A stretch of 16,831 nt of DNA from assembly GCA_027488495.1 (NCBI GenBank), contig JAIYBO010000041.1, positions 1 to 16,831 on the forward strand. Direction: 5' to 3'. The notes under the pieces are model-generated. The model saw nothing but the letters and a program-made list of their open reading frames with translations. It searched no databases and was not told the DNA's origin. Position numbers and translations under genes: made by a program. Origin of the DNA: Bacteroidota bacterium (GTDB lineage: Bacteria; Bacteroidota; Bacteroidia; NS11-12g; UBA955). Shown here piece by piece: positions 1-5,855 of the stretch (position 1 is the stretch's first letter; each line of letters starts with the position of its first letter).

Positions 1-509
1 CGAACGCTGGCGGCCAAGATTTCGGTTTCGTATCCTTGTACTGCGTAGATTTCTGCGATTTGTTTGATCAAATCCATGCCTTCCCAGTTTTGGTCATCGA
101 TGCGACCTACGAAAGGGGATAGGTATGTTGCACCTGCTTTTGCGGCGAGGATGGCTTGTCCAGCGCTGAAAATCAATGTACAATTGGTGCGGATACCGCG
201 GTCTGAGAAATATTTAATGGCTTTGATACCATCTTTGATCATCGGTACTTTTACCACAATGTTGGGATGTAAAGCGGCCAATTTTTCGCCTTCTTTGACC
301 ATGCCATCAAAGTCAGTGCTGATGACTTCTGCACTCACGTCACCATCGACCATTTCGCAAATGGTTTTATAGTGGTTTAAAACGGCTTCTTCGGTGAAGA
401 TGCCTTCTTTTGCCATGAGGCTGGGGTTGGTGGTTACACCATCGAGAATACCAAGGTCGTTGGCTTCTTTGATTTGGGCAAGGTTGGCTGTATCGATGAA
501 AAACTTCAT
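1..509 (-). CDS. tal: Transaldolase, small FSA/TalC type (3' end outside window)
   Basis: This is the N-terminal 169 residues of a transaldolase of the short fructose-6-phosphate aldolase/TalC family (usual length about 215-220). It would interconvert sugar phosphates in the non-oxidative pentose phosphate pathway, in the cytosol, through a Schiff-base lysine. The translation starts MKFFIDTANLAQIKEAND. It shows the conserved Asp6 (FIDTAN), VTTNPSL at residues 25-31, the Schiff-base Lys87 in VVKVPM, and the strand GATYLSPFVGRIDD. The ATG at 509 gives the canonical family N-terminus, and a -7 promoter box lies 5 nt upstream. The reading frame runs off the left edge without a stop. It is divergent from crtY. 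Whether it acts as transaldolase or as F6P aldolase cannot be decided from this part. Confidence 0.95.
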   Translation of the reverse strand, partial: MKFFIDTANLAQIKEANDLGILDGVTTNPSLMAKEGIFTEEAVLNHYKTICEMVDGDVSAEVISTDFDGMVKEGEKLAALHPNIVVKVPMIKDGIKAIKYFSDRGIRTNCTLIFSAGQAILAAKAGATYLSPFVGRIDDQNWEGMDLIKQIAEIYAVQGYETEILAASV

Positions 510-514
510 GGGTA

Positions 515-522
515 CAAAGTTA
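515..522 (-). promoter_or_regulatory. Bacteroidota -7 box of the transaldolase promoter
   Basis: On the minus strand the sequence is TAACTTTG, matching the Bacteroidota -7 consensus TAnnTTTG. It ends 5 nt before the transaldolase ATG, so the transcript would start at or next to the start codon. I see no good TTG at the -33 position, which lowers confidence. Confidence 0.5.
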
Positions 523-650
523 GGCTTTCTTTTGGTTGGGCTAGGGCACATTGATACACATTTTTTACACCATTTTGCTCGGGTTTCCCGGTTTTTTGTG
601 CTGCGATGTGGAAGAATAATTGATTGTGATTCAAACAATTGTGCGAGTTG

Positions 651-1832
651 ATGGGTTTGTTGCGTAATCGATTCTTTTTGGAAAAGGCGTATAACTATAT
701 CATTCAAGGTGCTGGGGCTTCGGGTCTTTGGTTGGCGTATTCGCTTTACAAGGAGGGGTTGTTGAACGATGGTTCGCTGCTCATCGTGGAGCGAGATGCT
801 CTGAAAAGAAACGATCGCACATGGTGTTTTTGGGGCGATGGGCTTGCTGGCGAATTGCCTTTTACAGATTTCTCTTGGGAGCAGGTTCAGGTTTTTGGGA
901 CATCGCAAAGCATCGCGCCGTATACCTATCACCATTGTAGGAGTGAAGCTTTTTACGATTTTGTGAAAATGGCATTGGACTCATCGCAAAACATCGATTG
1001 GGTTTGTGGGGAGGTGATATCGGTTGCTCAGGTGGGCGGCCAGGTGGATGTGAACATTTGTGAAGCGGGGGCCGTTGAACAAACTTTTGTTGCTGATTGG
1101 TTTTTTGGCAGTGGGTTTGATCCAAAGGCAGGGGCTGAGATTGACCTTTGGCAGTCTTTTGTGGGTTGGCGGGTGAAGAGTGATTTGGGAAAGCCTTTTT
1201 TTGATCCATGCGCCTGCACATTGATGGATTTTGGGATTGAACAAAAGGGTAAAACACGTTTTTTGTATGTGCTGCCTTTTAGCGAAACGGAGGCATTGAT
1301 TGAGGTGACGCAATTTGACAAAGAGACGTTGACGTTGGCAGAAGGTGAGCAGATGCTCAAAGAGATTTGTGCCCAGCGGGGTTGGGATGTTTCTGTGTTG
1401 GATTTGGAGTTCAATGCCATTCCGATGAGTGTAAAGTTTGATCGTTCAATGCGATTTGATGCATCGGACTCTAGGGTTGTGCCTTTGGGCGTTGCTGCGG
1501 GTGCTTTGAAGCCCACCACGGGATATGGGTTTCTGCGGATGATGCAACATGGGAAAGCCATTGCTCAAGCCTTGAAGCAGAAGTCTAGGATTCCAACGAT
1601 GTATCGATTGGGGCGATTTCGGTTTTACGACGATTTGCTCTTGAGGATTTTGCAAAAACATCCATACAGGGGGAAACAGATATTTGATCAATTGTTCCAT
1701 CACAAAAAGGCCTCGATGGTGTTGCGTTTTCTGAATGAGGAAACCAATATCTTGCAAGAAATTATGATATTTATGTGGTTGCCGAAGCGACTTTTTCTGA
1801 GAACACTCTTTGCGAAATGGGTTCGGGGATGA
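651..1832 (+). CDS. crtY: Lycopene beta-cyclase
   Basis: CrtY-type flavoprotein, 393 aa, that cyclises the ends of lycopene to give beta-carotene, probably at the membrane. The N-terminal dinucleotide-binding fold is visible as YIIQGAGASGLWLAYSL (GxGxxG at residues 20-25). Family marks follow in order: RTWCFW (56-61), LWQSFVGWRV (166-175), LMDF (191-194), YVLPFSETEALIEVT (206-220), IPMS (257-260) and PTTGYGF (288-294). An in-frame TTG lies 12 nt upstream at 639. I prefer the ATG at 651 because the extra residues add no family sequence. The stop codon overlaps the start of blh, so the two are probably co-translated. No clear TAnnTTTG box was found in the 141-nt gap upstream. Plant-type or CruA cyclases are less likely given the CrtY-style motifs. 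Confidence 0.93.
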   Translation: MGLLRNRFFLEKAYNYIIQGAGASGLWLAYSLYKEGLLNDGSLLIVERDALKRNDRTWCFWGDGLAGELPFTDFSWEQVQVFGTSQSIAPYTYHHCRSEAFYDFVKMALDSSQNIDWVCGEVISVAQVGGQVDVNICEAGAVEQTFVADWFFGSGFDPKAGAEIDLWQSFVGWRVKSDLGKPFFDPCACTLMDFGIEQKGKTRFLYVLPFSETEALIEVTQFDKETLTLAEGEQMLKEICAQRGWDVSVLDLEFNAIPMSVKFDRSMRFDASDSRVVPLGVAAGALKPTTGYGFLRMMQHGKAIAQALKQKSRIPTMYRLGRFRFYDDLLLRILQKHPYRGKQIFDQLFHHKKASMVLRFLNEETNILQEIMIFMWLPKRLFLRTLFAKWVRG

Positions 1833-2716
1833 TGAATTATACGGGTTCGCGTTTGTTTCGATGGCAGATGTTGTTGCAGCTGATATTTATACTGTTGGTG
1901 CCGGTTCTGCTTCAATTTCCTGTTTTGCAAGGGGTGCTGAGTTTGTTGGGCTTGGTATTTCTGGGTATACCTCACGGTGGCAACGACTTTTTCTATCGAA
2001 AAGAAAAAAATACCGCCGGTAGTGTGAGGTTTTTGGTGATGTATATGGGGGTGATGCTGCTGTATTTGTGTTTATGGTATGTTTGGCCCGGTCTATCGCT
2101 GCTGGTGTTTTTGTTGATATCGATTCATCATTTTGGGCAGTCGAATTTCAATAGCCATCGGATTGTATCGTTGGATTCCTTGCTTTGGGGCGGTTGGTTG
2201 GTGGTGTTTCCGGTTTTGAGGCACAGTGCCGAAGTGTTTGGCATTTTTGCTGACATGCTGGGTGGTCAGGCACTATCGGTTTCGGTCGGTGGGACTTTGG
2301 ACGCGTGGGGACTTGCCTTGGTTTCAGTGGGGTTTGGGTTGGTGTATGGGTTGGTGTTGTTTGGCAAGCATCGCCAAGGGTGGTTCTACTATTTGATGCA
2401 GTGGGTGTTGGTGACGGTTTGGTATTGGATTACGCCGCTATTGTTGGGGTTTGTTGTGGTTTTTTGCTTTTGGCATGCATTGCAATCGATGCAATATCAA
2501 TTGGATTATGTGAGCGAAACATACAAGCAAAATAGAAGAAAAACGCTCATGGGTTTCGTGCCATTTGGTTTGATGGCTTTGGTGGGGATGGCTTTTTTGT
2601 TGCGATTTGATTTGGCATCGAATCTGGGGTTTGCCTTTGTGCTATTGTCTTTGGTCACGCTGCCGCACGTGGTGGTGATGGATGGCCTTTATCGGGGTCA
2701 TCACAAGGATGAGTGA
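1829..2716 (+). CDS. blh: Brp/Blh-family beta-carotene 15,15'-dioxygenase
   Basis: Polytopic membrane enzyme of 295 aa that is expected to cleave beta-carotene centrally into two retinals, the chromophore of microbial rhodopsins. Family motifs with candidate iron-ligand histidines are visible: LGIPHGGND (His49), ISIHHFGQSNF (His100/101), CFWHALQSM (His216) and TLPHVVVMDGLY (His280). About eight or more hydrophobic segments span the protein. The chosen ATG at 1829 overlaps the crtY stop as ATGA; an ATG at 1832 is an alternative. An upstream in-frame start at 1775 lies inside crtY and is unlikely. The third motif reads WHALQS, where family members I recall have WHxxxH. The gene sits directly after the cyclase that makes its substrate. 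Its 3' end overlaps the convergent SRPBCC gene by 16 bp. Confidence 0.9.
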   Translation: MMNYTGSRLFRWQMLLQLIFILLVPVLLQFPVLQGVLSLLGLVFLGIPHGGNDFFYRKEKNTAGSVRFLVMYMGVMLLYLCLWYVWPGLSLLVFLLISIHHFGQSNFNSHRIVSLDSLLWGGWLVVFPVLRHSAEVFGIFADMLGGQALSVSVGGTLDAWGLALVSVGFGLVYGLVLFGKHRQGWFYYLMQWVLVTVWYWITPLLLGFVVVFCFWHALQSMQYQLDYVSETYKQNRRKTLMGFVPFGLMALVGMAFLLRFDLASNLGFAFVLLSLVTLPHVVVMDGLYRGHHKDE

Positions 2717-3156
2717 TTGCCGAGGTGTTTTTTGTACAGGGGCTTTCTCATCCAGAACATCGCGATGAATGGTAGGCACATGAGGAGTGTGAAAAAGGGG
2801 TTTTTGCCTTCGAATTTTAAACGGTCTATGATCAGCGTTTGGTGATTGCTCGTGCTTTTGAGGGCGTGGGTATGTTTCCAGGTTTTGAGGGGGTGAGGCA
2901 GTTGCAGTCCTTCGTCGCGAAACAGCCAATGTTTTTCTGTGTATCGGTGTGCGGTGATGATCCCATTCCATTGTTGTTTGATGGGGCCGATGCCAATTTT
3001 GAAGGAGAGCTGATCGCCTGCGCGCTGGCCATCGTAGCGGATCAATTCCATGGCGATAAAGGGCGGATTGAGCTTTAGTAGCAATTCTTTGTTGAATTTT
3101 TTGGCCACCTCATCGATATGGGCGTTTACGGGGGTGACAAATGTGAATTGCATCAT
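2701..3156 (-). CDS. SRPBCC (START-like) ligand-binding family protein
   Basis: A 151-aa protein with the look of the SRPBCC/polyketide-cyclase-like fold, which forms a hydrophobic cavity for small ligands. The start MMQFTFVTPVNAHIDEVAKK is a typical first strand and helix. Then come LNPPF (29-33), the polar strand ELIRYDGQRAGDQL, WNGIITAHRYTEKHWLFRDE (63-82), the WKHTHAL strand (93-99) and IIDRLKFEG (109-117), all in family order. The C-terminus is hydrophobic followed by basic residues (about 121-143), the usual long helix. The tandem ATGs at 3156 and 3153 are the chosen start; the open frame continues upstream to 3336 but that part overlaps the pterin synthase gene on the other strand. Ligand and role are unknown. 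It is divergent from the pterin genes and convergent with blh. Confidence 0.8.
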   Translation of the reverse strand: MMQFTFVTPVNAHIDEVAKKFNKELLLKLNPPFIAMELIRYDGQRAGDQLSFKIGIGPIKQQWNGIITAHRYTEKHWLFRDEGLQLPHPLKTWKHTHALKSTSNHQTLIIDRLKFEGKNPFFTLLMCLPFIAMFWMRKPLYKKHLGNHSSL

Positions 3157-3223
3157 AGTTTTGTAAAAGAACAAACCATTTGGGATTTGTTTGGTTTTAT
3201 TAGTACGATTTCTATCAAATAAT

Positions 3224-3637
3224 ATGTCGCACAGAGTTTCAGTATATCGCACAGCCCATTTCAACGCAGCGCATCGATTGCATGTGCCCAGTTGGACCGA
3301 TGAGCAAAACAGGTCATTTTTTGGATTGTGCAACAACGCGCATTACCATGGTCACAACTACGATTTGGAGGTGAAAGTTGAGGGGGAGGTGGATTCTGTG
3401 ACTGGGTATTTGATTGATATGAAGTTGATTAAGCAGTACATCGACGAAGAAGTGATTGAGCGATTTGATCACAAAAACTTGAATTTGGATACTGAGGAGT
3501 TTCGCGACTTAAACCCCACGGCGGAGAACATCGTATGGGTGATTTGGCAAAAGTTGAGGGCGCGGGTACCGATGGAAATGAATTTGAGTGTAAGATTGTA
3601 CGAGACACCCCGTAATTTTGTAGAGTTCAATGGATAA
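3224..3637 (+). CDS. 6-pyruvoyltetrahydropterin synthase / 6-carboxytetrahydropterin synthase family (PTPS/QueD)
   Basis: A 137-aa zinc enzyme of the PTPS/QueD family, which acts on 7,8-dihydroneopterin triphosphate, the product of FolE encoded next to it. Visible residues: zinc-site His17 (FNAAHRL), catalytic Cys36 with His42 and His44 (CNNAHYHGHNY), FDHKNLN with His83, and Glu127 in YETPRN near the C-terminus. The spacing Cys-x5-HGH and the ETxxN ending match what I recall of biopterin-type PTPS (PTPS-II) rather than E. coli QueD (Cys-x3-HGH). Automatic annotation would probably say QueD. The ATG at 3224 fits the family N-terminus; an upstream in-frame TTG at 3191 adds unrelated residues. 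The gene overlaps folE by 8 nt. No queC, queE or sepiapterin reductase gene is present in the window. Confidence 0.9.
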   Translation: MSHRVSVYRTAHFNAAHRLHVPSWTDEQNRSFFGLCNNAHYHGHNYDLEVKVEGEVDSVTGYLIDMKLIKQYIDEEVIERFDHKNLNLDTEEFRDLNPTAENIVWVIWQKLRARVPMEMNLSVRLYETPRNFVEFNG

Positions 3638-4304
3638 AAATTTAGCAAATGAGCTGCTGAAGCAGTGGGAAGAGATGGGCGATTCGCACATTTCGGTTAA
3701 GCAAGAGACTCCTTTGCGTGAGGATGCTTTTGAAATGGACGATGCCTTGAAGATTGAATTGATTGCCAAGCATTTTAAGGAAATCATGCACGTGTTGGGG
3801 TTGGATTTAACCGATGAGAGTTTGGCCGGTACGCCTTTGCGTGTTGCGAAGATGTATGTGAACGAGCACTTTAAAGGTTTGGATCCCAAGAATCGTCCAG
3901 AGCCAACGATGTTTGAAAACAGTTATAAGTATTCGGAGATGTTGGTGGAAAAGAACATTCAATTTCACAGTACTTGTGAGCATCATTTTGTGCCGATTTA
4001 CGGTTTTGCCCATGTGGCATACATTTCTGGGGGGCAGGTGATTGGTTTGAGTAAATTGAACCGGATTGTTGATTATTTTGCTCGCAGGCCTCAGGTTCAG
4101 GAGCGAATGACCGTTCAGATTGCTCAGGAATTGAAGAAGGTGTTGGGCACGGAGGATGTGGCTGTGATTGTGGATGCCAAGCACATGTGTGTGGCGAGTA
4201 GGGGTATTAAAGACTGCAGTAGCAGCACAATTACCAGCAGTTTTCATGGTAAGTTTATGGATGCTTCTACGCGCGCCGAGTTGTTGAAATACATCGGTGG
4301 GTAA
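3630..4304 (+). CDS. folE: GTP cyclohydrolase I
   Basis: FolE, 224 aa, converts GTP to 7,8-dihydroneopterin triphosphate and formate, the entry step to folate, biopterin and deazapurine pathways; normally a homodecamer in the cytosol. Zinc ligands are visible as Cys116 and His119 region (STCEHHFVP) and Cys187 (KHMCVASRG). Other family marks are LAGTPLRVAKMY (65-76), VIGLSKLNRIVDYFARRPQVQER (138-159) and the C-terminal STITSSFHGKF. Length is normal for the family with a modest N-terminal extension. Its ATG lies inside the last codons of the upstream pterin synthase (8-nt overlap), so the two are most likely translationally coupled and supply each other's substrate. Transcription probably ends at the palindromic terminator at 4355-4390. 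Confidence 0.97.
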   Translation: MDKNLANELLKQWEEMGDSHISVKQETPLREDAFEMDDALKIELIAKHFKEIMHVLGLDLTDESLAGTPLRVAKMYVNEHFKGLDPKNRPEPTMFENSYKYSEMLVEKNIQFHSTCEHHFVPIYGFAHVAYISGGQVIGLSKLNRIVDYFARRPQVQERMTVQIAQELKKVLGTEDVAVIVDAKHMCVASRGIKDCSSSTITSSFHGKFMDASTRAELLKYIGG

Positions 4305-4354
4305 TTGATAATGAAGGAATTGAGGTGACTTTTTCGGAGGTTGATCTCGTAGAT

Positions 4355-4390
4355 AAACAAAAAAGCAGCGAATTCGCTGCTTTTTTGTTT
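4355..4390. terminator. Perfect 36-bp palindromic bidirectional terminator
   Basis: An 18-bp stem with no mismatches: each half reads AAACAAAAAAGCAGCGAA on its own strand. The GC-rich core GCAGCGAATTCGCTGC is flanked by A6 and T6 runs, giving a rho-independent terminator in both directions. It lies 50 nt after folE on the plus strand and 7 nt after tRNA-His on the minus strand, so it serves both convergent units. Confidence 0.93.
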
Positions 4391-4397
4391 TAAAGTG

Positions 4398-4472
4398 GGC
4401 GACTAACCGGACTCGAACCGGCGACCCCTAGCGCCACAAGCTAGTGCTCTAACCACCTGAGCTATAACCGCC
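4398..4472 (-). tRNA. tRNA-His (anticodon GTG)
   Basis: The minus strand folds into a complete cloverleaf of 75 nt. The D arm is GCTC/GAGC, the anticodon arm is CTAGC-TTGTGGC-GCTAG with anticodon GTG at plus positions 4435-4437, and the T arm carries the TTCGAGT loop. The acceptor stem is GCGGTTA paired with TAGTCGC. An extra 5' G (G-1, position 4472) faces C73 (4398), the identity pair of histidine tRNA. CCA is not encoded: the next bases are CAC, so the 3' end must be added by nucleotidyltransferase. It has its own promoter and terminator. Confidence 0.97.
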
Positions 4473-4486
4473 ATTTAATTGGACTG

Positions 4487-4517
4487 CAAAGATAATATTT
4501 TTTTGAATATTTTTCAA
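4487..4517 (-). promoter_or_regulatory. Promoter of tRNA-His
   Basis: On the minus strand a -33 TTG (4517-4515) is followed after 20 nt by TATCTTTG (4494-4487), a near-ideal Bacteroidota promoter (TTG, 19-21 nt, TAnnTTTG). It lies 14 nt upstream of the tRNA 5' end. Confidence 0.85.
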
Positions 4518-4552
4518 TTTTCAGAAGAAGGTTTGTAAAAATTGCCAATAAT

Positions 4553-4583
4553 TTGATGTCACGCCGTGGGGTATGTACTTTTG
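4553..4583 (+). promoter_or_regulatory. Promoter of the GT4-asnB-flippase operon
   Basis: A -33 TTG (4553-4555), a 20-nt spacer and a -7 box TACTTTTG (4576-4583) match the Bacteroidota sigma-ABfr consensus. The box ends only 4 nt before the ATG at 4588, so the transcript should start at or within a few bases of that codon. This also rules out the in-frame ATG at 4573, which lies within the promoter spacer. Confidence 0.8.
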
Positions 4584-4587
4584 TTAC

Positions 4588-5853
4588 ATGCGTAATAACA
4601 AATCGGTATTGTGGTTAACGGGGTGGTATCCCAGTTCAACGCATCCGGATGCGGGCAATTTTATTGTACGGCATGCCAACGCATTTGTTCATTCGCAAGT
4701 AAATATAGATCAATCGTTGGGTTTGGTATTGGCACATTTTCCGGTGTATTCGTTTTGGAGGATGTTGAAGTTTGGAAAAGCGGTTGAAAAGCCCATGCCG
4801 AAGGGCGATTTGGTGGAGGGCGCGGAGTTGTTGTGGAGTCCAGTGCCGCAGTTTGGCGCTGGTCTGTTGGGTCGTTGGGTGAGTTACCAATATTATAAAT
4901 GGCGGGTTGCGCGGGTTTTGCGATGTTGGGTGAAGGAGAATGGGTTGCCGTTGGGTGTGCATGTGCATGCGGCCGACAAGGTCATGCGAGTGGTGCCAGG
5001 GTTTCTGGATCATTGTTTAAACGTGTTTGGTAAGCGATTGCCTTTGTGGTATACAGAGCATTGGGCCATATTTAACGATGTGGTTTTTGATGGATTCGGC
5101 AAACGGAATGCGGTGTTTCGCGGTGATATGATTAAAATGTGGAGTAGGGTGGATGTAGCAGCGCCGGTTAGTTTGCATTCACACGCTCAGATGCAGCGTT
5201 ATTTGGGAGGGGCTAAGCCATTCGTGTTGTTTCCCAATGTGGTTGATACAAAGATTTTTCGAAGGATTTCTGGTTTGGAAGGTTCGAAGCCGGCTGATGG
5301 GTTTACATTTTTGCATGTGTCGTCTTTGGAGCCAAGGAAAAACGTGGCGGGCATTGTGCGTGCTTTCGCCCAGTTAAAGTTGCGGTTTCCTGGTGATGCC
5401 TTGGAATTGCGCATTGTGGGTGGTGGTAGTGAGCGATTTTTGAGTGAGGCAAGAACGGTGGCCGTGGCTCTGGGTTTGTTGCACGTGGTGAATCCGAGCG
5501 TTCGATTTTTGGGGAATTTGAATTCTGAGTCGGTGGCTGTAGAAATGCAAAATGCCGATGCATTGGTGTTGTTTTCGGCGATGGAAAATGCACCTTGCGT
5601 GATTTCGGAGGCGTTGTGTTGCGGGTTGCCGGTCATTTCAAGTGCTGTAGCGGGCATTCCGGAAATGCTGAATAACGACAATGGGTTGATGGTTGATTCT
5701 GGGGATGAGAAGGGGTTGGTTATGGCGATGGAAAAGGCCATGGGCGATTCAGTGACATGGGATAGAGGAAAAATCGCAGCGGCTGCTCAACGGATATTTG
5801 GTTTTGATGCAGTTGGGGGGATTTTGAACGAAAGCTATAGAAATTTGATGTAG
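4588..5853 (+). CDS. Glycosyltransferase family 4 (GT-B fold)
   Basis: A 421-aa retaining glycosyltransferase that would transfer a sugar from a nucleotide-sugar donor to a growing lipid-linked or surface glycan at the inner face of the cytoplasmic membrane. The N-terminal acceptor domain opens with VLWLTGWYPSSTHPDAGNF (residues 7-25), typical of the family. The donor domain shows HVSSLEPRKNV (243-253) with the phosphate-binding Arg/Lys pair, LRIVGGGSE (274-282), and the ExxxxxxxE motif ENAPCVISEALCCGLPVIS with Glu333 and Glu341. There is no signal peptide or membrane span. The ATG at 4588 is chosen because the promoter overlaps the earlier ATG at 4573. It is the first gene of a tight operon; asnB starts 2 nt after its stop. 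Donor and acceptor sugars cannot be deduced. Confidence 0.92.
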   Translation: MRNNKSVLWLTGWYPSSTHPDAGNFIVRHANAFVHSQVNIDQSLGLVLAHFPVYSFWRMLKFGKAVEKPMPKGDLVEGAELLWSPVPQFGAGLLGRWVSYQYYKWRVARVLRCWVKENGLPLGVHVHAADKVMRVVPGFLDHCLNVFGKRLPLWYTEHWAIFNDVVFDGFGKRNAVFRGDMIKMWSRVDVAAPVSLHSHAQMQRYLGGAKPFVLFPNVVDTKIFRRISGLEGSKPADGFTFLHVSSLEPRKNVAGIVRAFAQLKLRFPGDALELRIVGGGSERFLSEARTVAVALGLLHVVNPSVRFLGNLNSESVAVEMQNADALVLFSAMENAPCVISEALCCGLPVISSAVAGIPEMLNNDNGLMVDSGDEKGLVMAMEKAMGDSVTWDRGKIAAAAQRIFGFDAVGGILNESYRNLM

Positions 5854-5855
5854 AT

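Noticed and set aside
583..598. Small hairpin CGGG-TTT-CCCG followed by a T run between tal and crtY
   Set aside because: A 4-5 bp stem with a 3-nt loop in a divergent intergenic region has no upstream gene to terminate; probably chance.
862..1561. Long open frames on the minus strand inside crtY (up to 177 codons)
   Set aside because: They are antisense to a gene with clear family motifs and show no family features; composition is what the reverse strand of a GT-rich gene gives.
1775..1828. Longer blh start inside crtY
   Set aside because: The extra 18 residues lie in crtY coding sequence and add no family sequence; the ATGA overlap at 1829 is the more usual arrangement.
3157..3336. N-terminal extension of the SRPBCC frame up to 3336
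   Set aside because: It runs antisense through the pterin synthase start, and the SRPBCC fold begins at MMQF (3156).
4573..4587. Upstream ATG for the GT4 gene
   Set aside because: It lies in the promoter spacer with the -7 box just downstream, so it would not be in the transcript.
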